64,000 bases of DNA from CAVYPR01 sp963770505 (GTDB lineage: Bacteria; Actinomycetota; Acidimicrobiia; Acidimicrobiales; RAAP-2): NCBI GenBank assembly GCA_963770505.1, contig CAVYPR010000001.1, forward strand, positions 682,001 to 746,000, read 5' to 3'. Under the pieces are notes generated by a model. It saw only the letters and a program-made list of their open reading frames with translations. It searched no databases and was not told the DNA's origin. Shown piece by piece: positions 1 to 10,451 of the stretch (its first letter is position 1; each line of letters starts with the position of its first letter). A program made the translations under genes and the position numbers.

Positions 1-1046
1 AAGCTCGACCTGCAGCAGGACGAGGTCTACGTCTTCACCCCCAAGGGCCGGGTGATCGCCCTGCCGGCGCGCTCGACCCCGGTCGACTTCGCCTACGCCA
101 TCCACACCGAGGTCGGGCACCGCTGCATCGGGGCCCGGGTGAACGGGCGGCTGGTGCCGCTGGACACCGGCCTGTCCTCGGCCGACACCGTCGAGATCTT
201 CACCTCCAAGGCGGCCACGGCGGGACCCTCGCGGGACTGGCTGGGGATCGTGGCCTCCTCGCGGGCCCGCAACAAGATCCGCCAGTGGTTCAGCCGCGAG
301 CGCCGGGAGGACGCCATCGAGAACGGGCGCGAGGACCTGGCCAAGGCACTGCGGCGCGAGGGCATGCCGCTGCAGAAGGTGATGGCCTCGAGCTCGTTGC
401 TCGAGGTGGCGCGTTCGATGAACCTGGCCGACAACGACGCGCTCTACGCGGCCATCGGCGAGGGCCAGACCTCGGCCCAGTCGATCGTCCAGCGGCTGGC
501 CCGCCAGCTGCGGGGCGGGGAGGCCGAGCAGCTGCCCACCACCGCGGCCCGCGGCGTCCGCCGCCCGCGCTCGGGGCGGGGCTGGCCGCCGGGGTCTACG
601 TCGAGGGGCTCGACGACGTCATGGTCCACCTGGCCCGGTGCTGCACCCCGGTGCCCGGCGACCAGATCGTGGGGTTCGTCACCCAGGGCCGGGGGGTCTC
701 GGTCCACCGGGCCGACTGCTCCAACGCCGCCGCCCTCTCCCGCCGCTCCCAGGAGCGGCTGATCGAGGTGGAGTGGGACCGGGGCAGCGAGGGGATCTTC
801 CTGGCCACCTTGGAGGTGCTGGCCTTCGACCGCTCGCGCCTGCTGGCCGACGTGAGCCGGGCGGTCTCCGAGCACCACCTGAACATCGTGGCGGCCCGCA
901 CCGCCACCGCCCCGGACCAGGTGAGCCGGATGACCTTCGACGTGGAGCTGGCCGACCCCACTCACCTCCAGTCGCTGATCGCCTCCCTCAAGCACCTCGA
1001 CGGCGTCTTCGACGCCTACCGCCAGCTTCCCGGCAAGAAGGCGTAG
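1..1046 (+). CDS. relA: RelA/SpoT-family (p)ppGpp synthetase/hydrolase, C-terminal part, frame break
   Basis: Stringent-response enzyme that makes and degrades (p)ppGpp. Only the C-terminal regulatory part is inside the window; the catalytic domains lie upstream. Reading frame 1 from base 1 gives the TGS domain (VYVFTPKGRVIALPARSTPV, then DFAYAIHTEVGHRCIGARVN). The frame is then lost between about 555 and 595 and resumes one base earlier with the conserved GLDDVMVHLARCCTPVPGD stretch, a VSVHRADC motif and a C-terminal ACT domain (about 790-1040), ending at TAG 1044-1046. A single missing base in the G-rich 570-582 stretch would restore one continuous protein, so I read it as a sequence error rather than a broken gene. 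hisS starts 8 bp downstream. Confidence 0.85.
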   Translation, partial: ARPAAGRGLRLHPQGPGDRPAGALDPGRLRLRHPHRGRAPLHRGPGERAAGAAGHRPVLGRHRRDLHLQGGHGGTLAGLAGDRGLLAGPQQDPPVVQPRAPGGRHRERARGPGQGTAARGHAAAEGDGLELVARGGAFDEPGRQRRALRGHRRGPDLGPVDRPAAGPPAAGRGGRAAAHHRGPRRPPPALGAGLAAGVYVEGLDDVMVHLARCCTPVPGDQIVGFVTQGRGVSVHRADCSNAAALSRRSQERLIEVEWDRGSEGIFLATLEVLAFDRSRLLADVSRAVSEHHLNIVAARTATAPDQVSRMTFDVELADPTHLQSLIASLKHLDGVFDAYRQLPGKKA

Positions 1047-1054
1047 GTCCCCCG

Positions 1055-2332
1055 GTGGCCGACGAGCGACGGGCGGCGCGCGCCCCGACGGGCACCCACG
1101 ACGTGCTCTGGCCCGAGTCCTGGCGGTGGGAGGTGTTCGTGGCCGCCTTCGCCCAGGAGGCCGAGCGGGCCGGCTTCGGCCTCCTGCAGAGCCCCCTCTT
1201 CGAGTACGCCGAGGTGTTCCGCCGCGGCATCGGCGAGGGCAGCGAGGTCGTGGGCAAGGAGATGTACGAGTTCGAAGACCGAGACGGCCAGATGCTGGCG
1301 CTGCGCCCCGAGGGCACGGCCTCGGTGGTGCGGGCCTACGTGGAGCACCACCCGGTGCCGCCCTTCAAGGCCTGGTACGTGACGCCCGCCTTCCGCCACG
1401 AGCGCCCCCAGGCCGGCCGCTACCGCCAACACCACCAGGTGGGCGTCGAAGCCATCGGCGCCGCCGACCCCGACCTCGACGTCGAGGTGGTGGCGCTGGC
1501 CCACGACTTCTACCGCCGGCTCGGGCTCTCGGACTTCACCTTGAAGCTCAACTCCATGGGCGACGGCGCCTGCCGGCCGGCCTACGTCGAGCTGCTCCGC
1601 TCGGTGCTCGCCGAGCGCCGCGACCAGCTGTGCGACGAGCACGGCCAACGGCTCGAGGCCAACCCGCTGCGGGTCCTCGACTGCAAACGCGAGGCCTGCC
1701 GGGCCGCCACCGCCGACGTGCCGCGTCTCGTCGACCGGCTGTGCGACCCCTGCGCCGCCCACTTCGAGCGGGTGCGGCGGGGGCTCGAGGCGCTCGCGGT
1801 GCCCTACGTCCTCGACCACCGGCTGGTGCGGGGGTTCGACTACTACACCCGGACCACCTTCGAGTTCGCCTCGGGGGCCATCGAGGCGGCCCAGAACGCC
1901 ATCGGCGGCGGCGGCCGCTACGACGGCCTGGTCGAGATGCTGGGCGGCCCGCCCACCCCGGGCATCGGCTTCGGCATCGGGATCGAACGGGTGCTCATCG
2001 CCTGCACCAAGGAGGGGGTGCTGGCGGCGGAGCCGCCGGCCCCCGACGCCTTCGTGGTGGACGTGGCCGGCGGGGAGACGGCCCGCGACCTGGTGGCCGC
2101 CCTGCGCCGGGCGGGCCTGCGGGCCGAGCGGGCCTACGACGGTCGGAGCATGCGGGCCCAGATGAAGCTGGCCGACCGCTCGGGGGCGCGGGTGGCCCTC
2201 ATCGTGGGACCCGAGGAGCTGGCGGGCGGTACGGTGACGGTCCGCCCGCTGCGCACAGGGGGCGAGCAGCGCACGGTGGGGCTGGACCGTGCGGTGGGAG
2301 AGGTCGCCGCGGCCCGGGTGGCCGGGACGTGA
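1055..2332 (+). CDS. hisS: Histidyl-tRNA synthetase
   Basis: Charges tRNA-His in the cytoplasm; class II aminoacyl-tRNA synthetase of 425 aa, the normal size. It opens with the RAPTGTHDVLWPES segment, followed by class II motif 2 (AFRHERPQAGRYRQHHQVGV), the histidine-specific RGFDYYTRTTFEF motif, motif 3 (GIGFGIGIERVL) and the C-terminal anticodon-binding domain. The GTG at 1055 is the first start after the relA stop and gives the expected N-terminus; the longer upstream reading overlaps relA and is not protein-like. It is followed by aspS, as in many actinobacteria, and is probably co-transcribed with relA and aspS. Confidence 0.95.
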   Translation: MADERRAARAPTGTHDVLWPESWRWEVFVAAFAQEAERAGFGLLQSPLFEYAEVFRRGIGEGSEVVGKEMYEFEDRDGQMLALRPEGTASVVRAYVEHHPVPPFKAWYVTPAFRHERPQAGRYRQHHQVGVEAIGAADPDLDVEVVALAHDFYRRLGLSDFTLKLNSMGDGACRPAYVELLRSVLAERRDQLCDEHGQRLEANPLRVLDCKREACRAATADVPRLVDRLCDPCAAHFERVRRGLEALAVPYVLDHRLVRGFDYYTRTTFEFASGAIEAAQNAIGGGGRYDGLVEMLGGPPTPGIGFGIGIERVLIACTKEGVLAAEPPAPDAFVVDVAGGETARDLVAALRRAGLRAERAYDGRSMRAQMKLADRSGARVALIVGPEELAGGTVTVRPLRTGGEQRTVGLDRAVGEVAAARVAGT

Positions 2333-2381
2333 CGCCGGCCCGGCCGACGGCAGGGGCCTCGAGGGAACGGAGCACGCGACG

Positions 2382-4168
2382 ATGACGGCAGCGGGCGAGC
2401 GGACGACGGCCGGCGCCACCGCCCTGCGCTCCCGGCTCTGCGGCACCCTGGGCCCCGACGACGTCGGGCAGCAGGTCCGCCTGTGCGGCTGGGTGGCCCG
2501 CCGCCGCGAGCACGGCGAGCACCTGGCCTTCGTGGACCTGCGCGACCACACCGGCATCGTCCAGTGCGTGGTCGACGGCGCGGCCGACCTGCGCAGCGAG
2601 TACGTGGTGGCCGTCTCGGGCCAGGTGCGGCGCCGGCCCGAGGGCATGGACAACCCCCAGCTGGCCACCGGGGCGGTGGAGGTGGGGGAGTGCACGGTGG
2701 AGGTGCTCTCGGCGGCCGAGCCGCCGCCGTTCGCCGTCGAGGACCGGGCCGAGGTGGACGAGGCCGTCCGGCTGCGCCACCGCTACGTCGACCTGCGCCG
2801 CCCGCGCCTGCAGGCCAACCTCCGGTTGCGGGCGACCGTCAACGCCGCCCTGCGCCGGTCCTTCGAGCGCCAGGGGTTCTGCGAGGTGGAGACGCCGCTG
2901 CTGTGGGCGCCCACCCCCGAGGGGGCCCGGGAGTTCGCCGTGCCCAGCCGGCTCCACCACGGCGCCTTCTACGTCCTGCCCCAGAGCCCCCAGCTGGCCA
3001 AGCAGCTCCTCATGGTGGGCGGGTTCGACCGCTACTACCAGATCGCCCGATGCCTGCGCGACGAGGACCTGCGGGCCGACCGGCAGTTCGAGTTCACCCA
3101 GCTCGACGTGGAGGCCTCCTTCGTCGACCAGGCCGACGTGCTGGCCTTCGTCTCCGAGGCGGTCCTCGACGCCGCCGAGGCGGCCACCGGCCAGCGACCC
3201 GGCCCCATCGAGCAGATGACCTGGTCCGAGGCGATCGACCGCTACGGCACCGACAAGCCCGACCTGCGGTTCGCCATGGAGCTCGTCGACCTCTCGGCGG
3301 TGTTCGCCGGGACCGGGGTGCGGGCCTTCGCCGCCCCGGTGGTCAAGGCCCTGGTGGTCGAGGGCGGCGCCTCCTTCGCCCGCAGCCGGTTGGACGGCCT
3401 GGTGGAGCGGGCCAAGGCTCTCGGGGCCAAGGGCCTGGCCTGGTTCAAGGTGGCCGAGTCCGACGGCGCCACGGTCCTCGACTCCCCGCTCGACCGCTTC
3501 TTGTCCGAGGCCGAGCGGGCCGGCCTCCTCGGGGCCACCGGGGCCGCGCCCGGGGACCTGGTGCTGGCGGTGGCCGACGAGCACCGCCCGGCCTGCACGG
3601 TCCTGGGCCAGCTCCGGGTCGACCTCGGCGGGCGCGCCGTGGGCGAGGGGCCCTACCGCTACGTGTGGGTGGTGGAGTTCCCGATGTTCGACGGCGTCGA
3701 CGCCGAGGGCAACCCGGTGCCGGCCCACCACCCCTTCACCATGCCCCACCCCGAGGATCTCGACCTGTTGGAGACCGACCCCGCCGCCGTGCGCTCCCAG
3801 GCCTACGACCTGGTGCTCAACGGTTGGGAGCTGGGGTCGGGGAGCGTGCGGATCCACCGCGCCGACATCCAGTCGCGGGTCTTCTCGGCGCTGGGGATCT
3901 CAGCGGAGGAGGCGGCCGGAACGATTCGGCTTCTTGCTCGGCGCCTTCCGCTACGGGGCGCCGCCGCACGCCGGCTTCGCCTTCGGGATCGACCGGCTGG
4001 TGGCCATCTTCTGCCGGGGAGGAGAACATCCGCGAGGTCATCGCCTTCCCCAAGACCCAGTCCGGGGCCGACCCCATGACCGGAGCCCCCAAGCCCCTGG
4101 CCCCGACCGCCCTGGCCGAACTGGGCATCCGGGTGGTCGCCCCGCCCGGGGGGGCCGGGTCGGGCTGA
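2382..4168 (+). CDS. aspS: Aspartyl-tRNA synthetase (two frame breaks near the 3' end)
   Basis: Charges tRNA-Asp (possibly also tRNA-Asn if non-discriminating). An N-terminal OB-fold anticodon domain (LCGWVARRREHGEHLAFVDL) is followed by the bacterial-type class II catalytic core with its GAD insertion: TPEGAREFAVPSR, FYVLPQSPQLAKQLLM, DEDLRADRQFEFTQLDVE. Two single-base insertions break the frame: an extra G at 3918-3919 (GISAEEAA then FGFLLGAFRYG) and an extra T at about 4012 (GIDRLVAIF then GEENIREVIAFPKTQ). With both removed the protein is 594 aa and complete, ending at TGA 4166-4168. The two errors lie under 100 bp apart in an essential gene, so they are probably assembly errors. The ATG at 2382 follows a GGAACGGAG ribosome-binding sequence. 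Confidence 0.9.
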
Positions 4169-4174
4169 GGGCCG

Positions 4175-5489
4175 ATGGTCGGCGACCTCTTCGACGCCGC
4201 CGCCGAGGCCCGGCTGGCCTCACGCGCCCCGCTCGCCTCCCGCCTGCGGCCCCGGACCCTCGACGAGGTGGTGGGCCAGCGGCACCTGGTGGCCCCCGGG
4301 GCGCCGCTGCGGGTGCTGGTGGAGGCGGACCGGCTGGGCTCGGCGGTCCTGTGGGGGCCGCCGGGGACGGGCAAGACCACCCTGGCCCGGGTGGTGGCCG
4401 CCTCGACGGCCAAGGAGTTCGTGCCCGCTCTCGGCGGTGGCCTCGGGGGTGAAGGAGGTCCGCGAGGCGCTGGAGGGCGCCCGGCGCCGGCTGGGCGAGC
4501 GCGGGCAGGGGACGATCCTGTTCGTCGACGAGGTCCACCGGTTCAACAAGGCCCAGCAGGACGTGCTCCTGCCCGGGGTGGAGGAGGGGCTGGTGGTCCT
4601 GGTGGGGGCCACCACCGAGAACCCCTTCTTCGAGGTCAACCCGCCCCTCATGTCCCGGACCACGCTCTGGCGGCTCCAGCCGCTCTCCCGAGACGACCTG
4701 GCCGCCTTGGTGTTCCGGGGCCTCGTGGCCGAGGAGGCCACCGCCGACGACGACGCCGTGGCCGCGCTGGTGTCGGCGGCCGAGGGCGACGCCCGGTCGG
4801 CCCTCACCACCTTGGAGGTGGCGGTGGCCCTGGCCGCGGCCCGGGCCCCGGGCCAAGACCCGGTGGTCACCGTGGCCGACGTCTCGGGGGCCCGCGACGG
4901 CCGCCTCTACCACCAGGGGGCCGACGACCACTACGACCAGGCCAGCGCCCTCATCAAGAGCGTGCGGGGCGGGGATCCCGACGCCGGCCTGTACTGGCTG
5001 GCCCGGATGCTCGAGGCGGGGGAGGACGCCCGCTTCATCGCCCGGCGGCTGGTCATCCTGGCCAGCGAGGACGTGGGCATGGCCGACCCCACGGCGCTGG
5101 TGGTGGCCGACGCCGCCTCCCGGGCCGTGGAGATCGTGGGGCTGCCCGAGGCGGCGCTCAACCTGGCCCAGGCGGTGGTCCACCTGGCCTGTGCGCCCAA
5201 GTCCAACCGGGTCACCGTCGCCCTCGCCCGGGCCCGCAAGGACGTGGCCTCGGGGGCCGGCGGGGCGGTGCCGCCCCACCTGCGCGACGCCCACTACCGC
5301 GGGGCCGCCGAGATCGGCCACGGCGAGGGCTACCGCTACCCCCACGACGACCCCTCGGGCTGGGTCGACCAGCAGTACCGGCCCGAGGGGCTCGAGGGCC
5401 ACGTCTACTACGAGCCCTCCGGCCACGGGGCCGAGGCCGAGGTGGCCCGCCGGCTGGCCCGGCGCCCGGAACAGCCGCCCGCCGGGTGA
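4175..5489 (+). CDS. rarA: Replication-associated recombination protein A (RarA/MgsA AAA+ ATPase), one frame break
   Basis: Clamp-loader-like AAA+ ATPase that acts at stalled replication forks. The N-terminal RPRTLDEVVGQRHLVAPGA segment is typical; Walker A is GPPGTGKT (residues 61-68) and Walker B is ILFVDEVHRFNKAQQD; the C-terminal half contains YWLARMLEAGEDARFIARR and the CAPKSNRV motif of the family. An extra base at about 4424-4427, just after AKEFVP, moves the frame into the segment beginning LSAVASGVKEVREAL; correcting it gives 437 aa. The ATG lies 6 bp after the aspS stop, so the genes are probably co-transcribed. I see no second copy in the window. Confidence 0.88.
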
Positions 5490-5508
5490 CCTCTGCAGGC
5501 GCCGACGG

Positions 5509-5514
5509 TAGTGT
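5509..5514 (+). promoter_or_regulatory. Leaderless -10 box (TAGTGT) for the DUF948 gene
   Basis: TAGTGT ends 6 bp before the GTG start at 5521. It is one member of a recurrent TANNNT-to-start arrangement in this window that suggests transcription begins at the start codon. No clear -35 was seen. Confidence 0.45.
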
Positions 5515-5520
5515 GCACGG

Positions 5521-5934
5521 GTGTCCGCTGCTGACGTCGTCGTGCTCGTGGCCGCCGTGGTGGCCTGCGTGGCCGCCGCCGTCGCCGCCGGCGCGGCCGT
5601 CGTGCTGGTGGGCCAGGTCCGGCGTCTCGAGCGCGGCATCGAGGCCCTGCGCACCGAGGCCGTCCCCCTGGTGCACGAGGCCCGGGTGGCGGTCGACCAC
5701 GCCTCGGCCGAGATGGCCCGCGTGGAGGCGGTGCTCGAGGACACCGAGTCGGTGACGGCCACGGTGGACTCGGCCAGCCGTCTGGCCCAGCGGGCCTTCG
5801 CCAGCCCCGTGGTCAAGGTCCTCGCCCTGCGGGCGGGCACCGTGGGGGGCCTGCGCCGCCTCCGCCAGGCCGACGGGCGACCGGCCGACGGCCCGGCCCG
5901 GTCGAACGGCTCGTCGAGCAGGGGCCGGCGGTGA
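5521..5934 (+). CDS. DUF948-type small membrane protein
   Basis: A 137-aa protein with one N-terminal membrane helix (residues about 5-28, Val/Ala-rich) followed by a long heptad-like helix rich in Glu, Arg and Ala (about 30-95) and a basic, disordered tail. This matches actinobacterial DUF948 proteins, which occur immediately upstream of alaS together with a second short protein; that synteny is kept here. The biochemical role is unknown. The GTG at 5521 is chosen because a TAGTGT hexamer lies 6 bp before it. The stop overlaps the next start (TGATG). Confidence 0.7.
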   Translation: MSAADVVVLVAAVVACVAAAVAAGAAVVLVGQVRRLERGIEALRTEAVPLVHEARVAVDHASAEMARVEAVLEDTESVTATVDSASRLAQRAFASPVVKVLALRAGTVGGLRRLRQADGRPADGPARSNGSSSRGRR

Positions 5935-6287
5935 TGCGCCGTCCGGTCTGGCTGGCCGCCGGGATGGCGCTCGGGGTGGGCGGGACCCTCTGGGCCGAGC
6001 AGCGGGTGCGGCGGGCGGCCCGCCGGGCCGCCGGGCGCCTGGCACCCGAGCAGGTGGTGGCCGACGCACGCCAGTCGGTCCGCCAGGTGGGCGACCGGGT
6101 GCGCTCGGCCGTCGACGCCGGGCGCGAGGCGAGGGCCGTCCGTGAGGCCGAGCTCTGGGACGAGTTCGGGGCCCGCGCCGGGCCCCCGCCCGAGGTCGGC
6201 GGGACCCGGCCACGCCCGCAACGGGCCGGCGCCCGCGGCCGCACGGCCGCCGCGGCGCGGCCGGGTGGGGGCCGGGGAGGCCGGTAG
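5934..6287 (+). CDS. Small conserved hypothetical protein between the DUF948 gene and alaS
   Basis: 117 aa. A short hydrophobic N-terminus (WLAAGMALGVGGTLWAEQ) precedes a basic, helical middle and a low-complexity Arg/Gly/Ala tail. It occupies the place of the short uncharacterised gene (DUF6167-like) that lies between DUF948 and alaS in Streptomyces; assignment to that family rests on position and size only. The ATG at 5934 shares one base with the upstream stop, indicating translational coupling; a GTG three bases earlier is an alternative start. alaS begins 10 bp after its TAG. Confidence 0.6.
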   Translation: MRRPVWLAAGMALGVGGTLWAEQRVRRAARRAAGRLAPEQVVADARQSVRQVGDRVRSAVDAGREARAVREAELWDEFGARAGPPPEVGGTRPRPQRAGARGRTAAAARPGGGRGGR

Positions 6288-6290
6288 GCT
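6285..6290 (+). promoter_or_regulatory. Leaderless -10 box (TAGGCT) for alaS
   Basis: TAGGCT, whose first three bases are the stop codon of the preceding gene, lies 7 bp before the ATG of alaS at 6298. It fits the TANNNT pattern seen elsewhere in the window. Confidence 0.45.
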
Positions 6291-6297
6291 CGTCCGG

Positions 6298-8887
6298 ATG
6301 GATGCCGACAAGCTGCGGGGGGTGTTCACCGGGTTCTTCGCGGCCCGCGGCCACGCCCGGGTCCCCTCGGCCAGCCTCATCCCCCAGCATCCCCGGGCGC
6401 CCCTGTTCACCAACGCCGGGATGAACCAGTTCATCCCGTACTTCCTGGGAGAGGAGCTCCCCCCCTACCGCCGGGCCACCACCGTGCAGAAGTGCGTGCG
6501 GGTCCGGGGCAAGCACGACGACATCGACCTGGTCGGCCGGACCACCCGGCACCTCACCTTCTTCGAGATGCTGGGCAACTTCAGCTTCGGCGACTACTTC
6601 AAGGTCGAGACCATCACCTGGGCCTGGGAGCTGCTCACCGGCGACCTGGGGCTCGACGGCGAGCGGCTGTGGGCGACGGTGTACACCGACGACGACGAGG
6701 CCGACGCCATCTGGCGCGACGCCGTGGGCCTGCCGGCCGGGCGGATCCAGCGGATGGGCGAGGACAACTTCTGGGAGATGGGCGAGACCGGCCCCTGCGG
6801 GCCGTGCTCGGAGATCTACTACGACCGCGGCCCGGCCTTCGGCGAGGAGGGCGGGCCGGTGGGGGGCGGCGAGGAGCGCTACGTCGAGCTGTGGAACCTG
6901 GTCTTCACCCAGTACGACCGCCAGGCCGACGGCAGCCTCGAGCCGCTGCCCCGGCCCAACATCGACACCGGGGCCGGCTTCGAGCGGGTGCTCACCATCT
7001 TGGAGGGCGTGCCCTCGATCTGGGAGACCGGGGTGCTGCGGCCCATCATCGCCCGGGCCGAGCAGCTCGCCGGCCGCGCCTACGGGCGCGACGCCGAGAC
7101 CGACGTGGCCCTGCGGGTGCTGGCCGACCACGCCCGCAGCACGGCCCTTTTGATCGCCGACGGGGTGCTGCCCTCCAACGACGGCCGGGGCTACGTCCTG
7201 CGCCGGCTGATCCGCCGGGCCGTGCTGACCGCCCGCCGCCTCGGGGTGGAGGCCCGGGTCACCCCGGCCCTGGCCGCCTCGGTCGCCGAGGTGCTGGGCA
7301 CGGCCTACCCCGCCCTCGTCTCGGACCTCGACCTCGTCTCCGAGGTGCTCGAGCGCGAGGAGGCCGGCTTCGACCGCACGCTGCGCACCGGCCTCACCCT
7401 CTTGAACGAGGCCCTGGGGTCGGCCGCCCAAGACGGCGGCGACCAGCCGCTCCCCGGCGAGGTCGCCTTCCGGCTGCACGACACCCACGGCTTCCCGATC
7501 GAGCTCACCGAGGAGCTGGCCGCCGAGGCCGGCGTGGCCGTCGACCGCCCCGGCTACGACGAGCGCATGGCGGCCCAGCGCGAACGGGCCCGCCGGGCGG
7601 CGCGGCAGCGCGGCGGCGGCCGACGAGGACGCCTACCGCCGGCTGCTCGAGGCCGAGGGCCCCACGGCGTTCGTGGGGCGGGGCCCCGAGACCTACGCCG
7701 TGCCGGCCCGGGTGGTGGCCGTCATGGCCGGGGCCGAGCCGGGGGTGGCCGAGATCTTCTTGGACCGCACCCCCTTCTACCGCGAGGGGGGCGGGCAGGT
7801 GGGCGACACCGGTTCGATCGTCACCGAGACCGGTCGGGCCGATGTCTACGACACCGTGCCGGCCCTGCCCGGGCTGAGCGCCCACCGGGCCCGGGTGACC
7901 GGGGAGGTCTTCGCCGGCCAGGACGCCCTGGCCGCCATCGACGGGCCGCGCCGCGAGGCGGTCCGACGCAACCACACCGGCACCCACCTCCTCCACGCCG
8001 CCCTCCGCCAGGTCCTGGGCGACCACGTGCGCCAGCAGGGCTCGCTGGTGGCGCCCGACCGGCTGCGCTTCGACTTCAGCCACCACGCGGCCCCGGCCCC
8101 CGCCGAGCTTCGGGCGGTGACCGAGATGGTCAACGCCGACGTCATCGGCGACGACGCCGTGGAGACCACCGAGACCACCCGCAGCCAGGCCGAGGAGATG
8201 GGGGCGGTGGCCTTCTTCGGCGACAAGTACGGCGACGTGGTGCGGGTGGTGCGGGCCGGGCCCCACTCCCTCGAGTTCTGCGGGGGCACCCACGTCGACG
8301 CCCTGGGGATGATCGGCCCTCTGGCCGTCGTCTCGGAGGGGTCGATCGGGTCGAACACCCGGCGCATCGAGGCGGTCACCGGGCTGGCCGCCGCCGACCG
8401 CACGCTGGCCCGCGAAACCCTGCTGGCCGAGGCGGCGTCGATGCTCAAGGTGGAGCCCGACGGGGTGCTCGAGGCGCTCGGCCGGCTCCTCGACCGCCAG
8501 CGGGCCCAGGACAAGGAGATCGCCCGGCTGCGCGGCTCGGCCACCGACGCCGAGGCCGCCTCCTTGGCCGCCTCGGCCGAGGGCGGGGTGGTGGTGGCAC
8601 GGCGCGACGGGCACGGAGCCGACGAGCTGCGGACGCTGGCCCAGGCCGTGCAGCGCCGCGACGGTGTGCGGGCGGTGGTGGTGGGCGGCGTCGCCGAGGA
8701 GGGCAAGGTGGCCATCGCCGCGGCCACCGGCGGGGAGCCTGACGCCGGCGCGCTGGTCAAGCGCGTGGCCAAGGTCGTGGGCGGGGGCGGGGGCGGGTCG
8801 CCCGAGGTGGCCGTGGCGGGCGGGCGCGACCCCGGCCGGCTGGACGAGGCCCTGGCCGAGGCCCGCCGGGCGCTGTCGGGGGAATGA
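6298..8887 (+). CDS. alaS: Alanyl-tRNA synthetase (one frame break)
   Basis: Charges tRNA-Ala and edits misacylated tRNA. In order: class II catalytic domain (TNAGMNQFIPYFLG, TFFEMLGNFSFGDYFK, FWEMGETGPCGPCSEIYYD), tRNA-recognition domain, editing domain with the zinc ligands HTGTHLLH and CGGTHV, and a C-terminal DHHA1 domain with a glycine-rich tail. The frame changes from 1 to 2 at about 7600-7612 (after RRAARQR, before AADEDAYRRLLEAEGP) through one extra base; corrected length is 862 aa. All active-site motifs on both sides are intact, so a sequence error is likely. The start is set by the N-terminus MDADKLRGVFTGFF and the TAGGCT box. The stop overlaps the ruvX start (ATGA). Confidence 0.92.
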
Positions 8888-9309
8888 CCCGTCGGGCCGT
8901 GGCGGTCGACCTCGGCTCCCGGCGCATCGGGGTGGCGGTCAGCGACGGTGCGGGCACCATGGCCTTCCCGCGCCCGTGCATCGAGCGCGGCAGCGACCCC
9001 TCCCAGGACCGCCGGGCCGTGGCCGGCGTGGTGGCCGAGGAGGGGGCAGCGGTGCTGGTGGTGGGGCTGCCGGTCTCCCTCGACGGCCGGCTGGGCACCG
9101 CCGCCCGGGCCGCCCGGGCCGAGGCCGAGGCGCTGGGCGAGCTGCTCGAGCCGAGCGGGGTGCGGGTGGAGACCTTCGACGAGCGGCTGACCACGGTCTC
9201 GGCCGAGGCGGCGCTGGCCGAGGCGGGCAAGCGCGGCAGTGCCCGGCGCCGCTCGGTCGACAGCGCGGCGGCCACCGTCCTGCTCCAGGCGTGGCTGGAC
9301 GCGCGGTGA
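8884..9309 (+). CDS. ruvX: RuvX/YqgF-family RNase H-fold nuclease
   Basis: RNase H-like protein proposed to process pre-16S rRNA 5' ends or resolve Holliday junctions. It is 141 aa, typical for the family. The DLGSRRIGVAVSD motif carries the first catalytic Asp, GLPVSLDG follows, DERLTTVSAEAAL carries the second acidic site and SVDSAAATVLLQAWLD the last Asp. It overlaps alaS by 4 bp and mltG by 4 bp, so alaS, ruvX, mltG and aroE form one translationally coupled unit. Confidence 0.92.
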   Translation: MTRRAVAVDLGSRRIGVAVSDGAGTMAFPRPCIERGSDPSQDRRAVAGVVAEEGAAVLVVGLPVSLDGRLGTAARAARAEAEALGELLEPSGVRVETFDERLTTVSAEAALAEAGKRGSARRRSVDSAAATVLLQAWLDAR

Positions 9310-10451
9310 GCGGCCCGGCGGACCCCGGCGGGACCGCGGCGGGGGACGGCGCCGCCACGGCCACCGAGCCCGCCCCGCTGCCCGGCGCCCCCCCGGGGGG
9401 CGGACCGGCGCCCCCGGCGCGCCAACCGCGCCCGGCCCGGCGCCGCCGCCGGCGCATCGTGCTGGCCGTCGTGGGCGCCGTCGTGCTGGTGGTGGTGGCC
9501 CTGGTCGGGTGGTACGAGGTCGAGGCCAACCCGTTCGGCGGCCCCGGGCGCCGGGTGGTGGTGGTCATCCGCTCCGGCGAGTCGGCCGGCGCGGTGGCCG
9601 ACACACTGGCCCGCCGCGACGTGATCGGCAGCACGCTCGCCTTCCGGCTGTCGCTCCTCGTGCACGGCACGCCGACCATGGAACCGGGGGGCTACGTCTT
9701 TCGCACCAACGAGTCCTTCTCCACCGTCCGTTCCCTTCTGGCCGGCGGTCCGACGGTCGTCGTCCTCGACGTCCTGCCGGGCAACACCGTGGCCGAGGTG
9801 GCGGCCGAGTTGTCGGGGGCGCCCGGGGACCTCGGTGCCCAGTTCGCCTCCGAGGCGCGGGCCGGCGCCGTGGCCTCCCCCTACGCCACACCGTCGTCGG
9901 GGAACCTCGAGGGGCTGCTCGGGACCGGGCAGTACCAGGTGCTGCCGGGGGAGAGCGTCCACCAGCTGCTCTCCCAGATGGTGGCGCGCTTCGACCGCGA
10001 GGCGGCCGCCGCCGGCCTCACCCCCCAGGCCGCCCAGGCGCTCGGCCTCACGCCGTACCAGCTGGTCACGGTGGCCTCCATCGCCGAGAAGGAGGGCTAC
10101 TACCAGCGCTACTTCGGCCAGGTGGCCCGGGTCGTCTACAACCGCCTGGCCGCCAACATGACCCTCGACATGACATCGACCGTCCTCTACGCCCTCGGCC
10201 AGGACGGCGGCCCGGTGAGCGCGGCCGACCAGAAGATCGACAGCCCCTACAACACGTACCTGCACACCGGGCTCACCCCCACGCCCATCTGCTTCCCCTC
10301 CGAGGCCGCCCTGGCCGCCGCGGTGTCGCCCACGCCGGGCACATGGCTCTACTTCACCGTGGTCTCCAAGTCCGGCACCACCGCGTTCGCCGACACCTAC
10401 ACAGAGCAGCTGGCCAACGAGAAGCTGGCCCAGAGCCGGGGGGTCGGTTGA
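9306..10451 (+). CDS. mltG: Endolytic murein transglycosylase MltG (YceG-like)
   Basis: Inner-membrane lytic transglycosylase that cuts nascent peptidoglycan strands. It is 381 aa: a disordered Pro/Arg-rich cytoplasmic N-terminus (1-54), one membrane helix (about 55-75), a LysM-like segment (VVVVIRSGESAGAVADTL) and the catalytic YceG domain with the ASIAEKEGYY motif, in which E261 is the likely catalytic Glu. The C-terminus has the typical SPYNTYLHTGLTPTPICFPS and the final WLYFTVVSKSGTTAFADTY. The GTG at 9306 overlaps the ruvX stop (GTGA); the stop overlaps the aroE ATG. Confidence 0.92.
   Translation: MSGPADPGGTAAGDGAATATEPAPLPGAPPGGGPAPPARQPRPARRRRRRIVLAVVGAVVLVVVALVGWYEVEANPFGGPGRRVVVVIRSGESAGAVADTLARRDVIGSTLAFRLSLLVHGTPTMEPGGYVFRTNESFSTVRSLLAGGPTVVVLDVLPGNTVAEVAAELSGAPGDLGAQFASEARAGAVASPYATPSSGNLEGLLGTGQYQVLPGESVHQLLSQMVARFDREAAAAGLTPQAAQALGLTPYQLVTVASIAEKEGYYQRYFGQVARVVYNRLAANMTLDMTSTVLYALGQDGGPVSAADQKIDSPYNTYLHTGLTPTPICFPSEAALAAAVSPTPGTWLYFTVVSKSGTTAFADTYTEQLANEKLAQSRGVG

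Noticed and set aside
3918..4012. Programmed ribosomal frameshifting in aspS
   Set aside because: No slippery heptamer or downstream structure is evident and two independent +1 shifts would be needed; sequence error is simpler.
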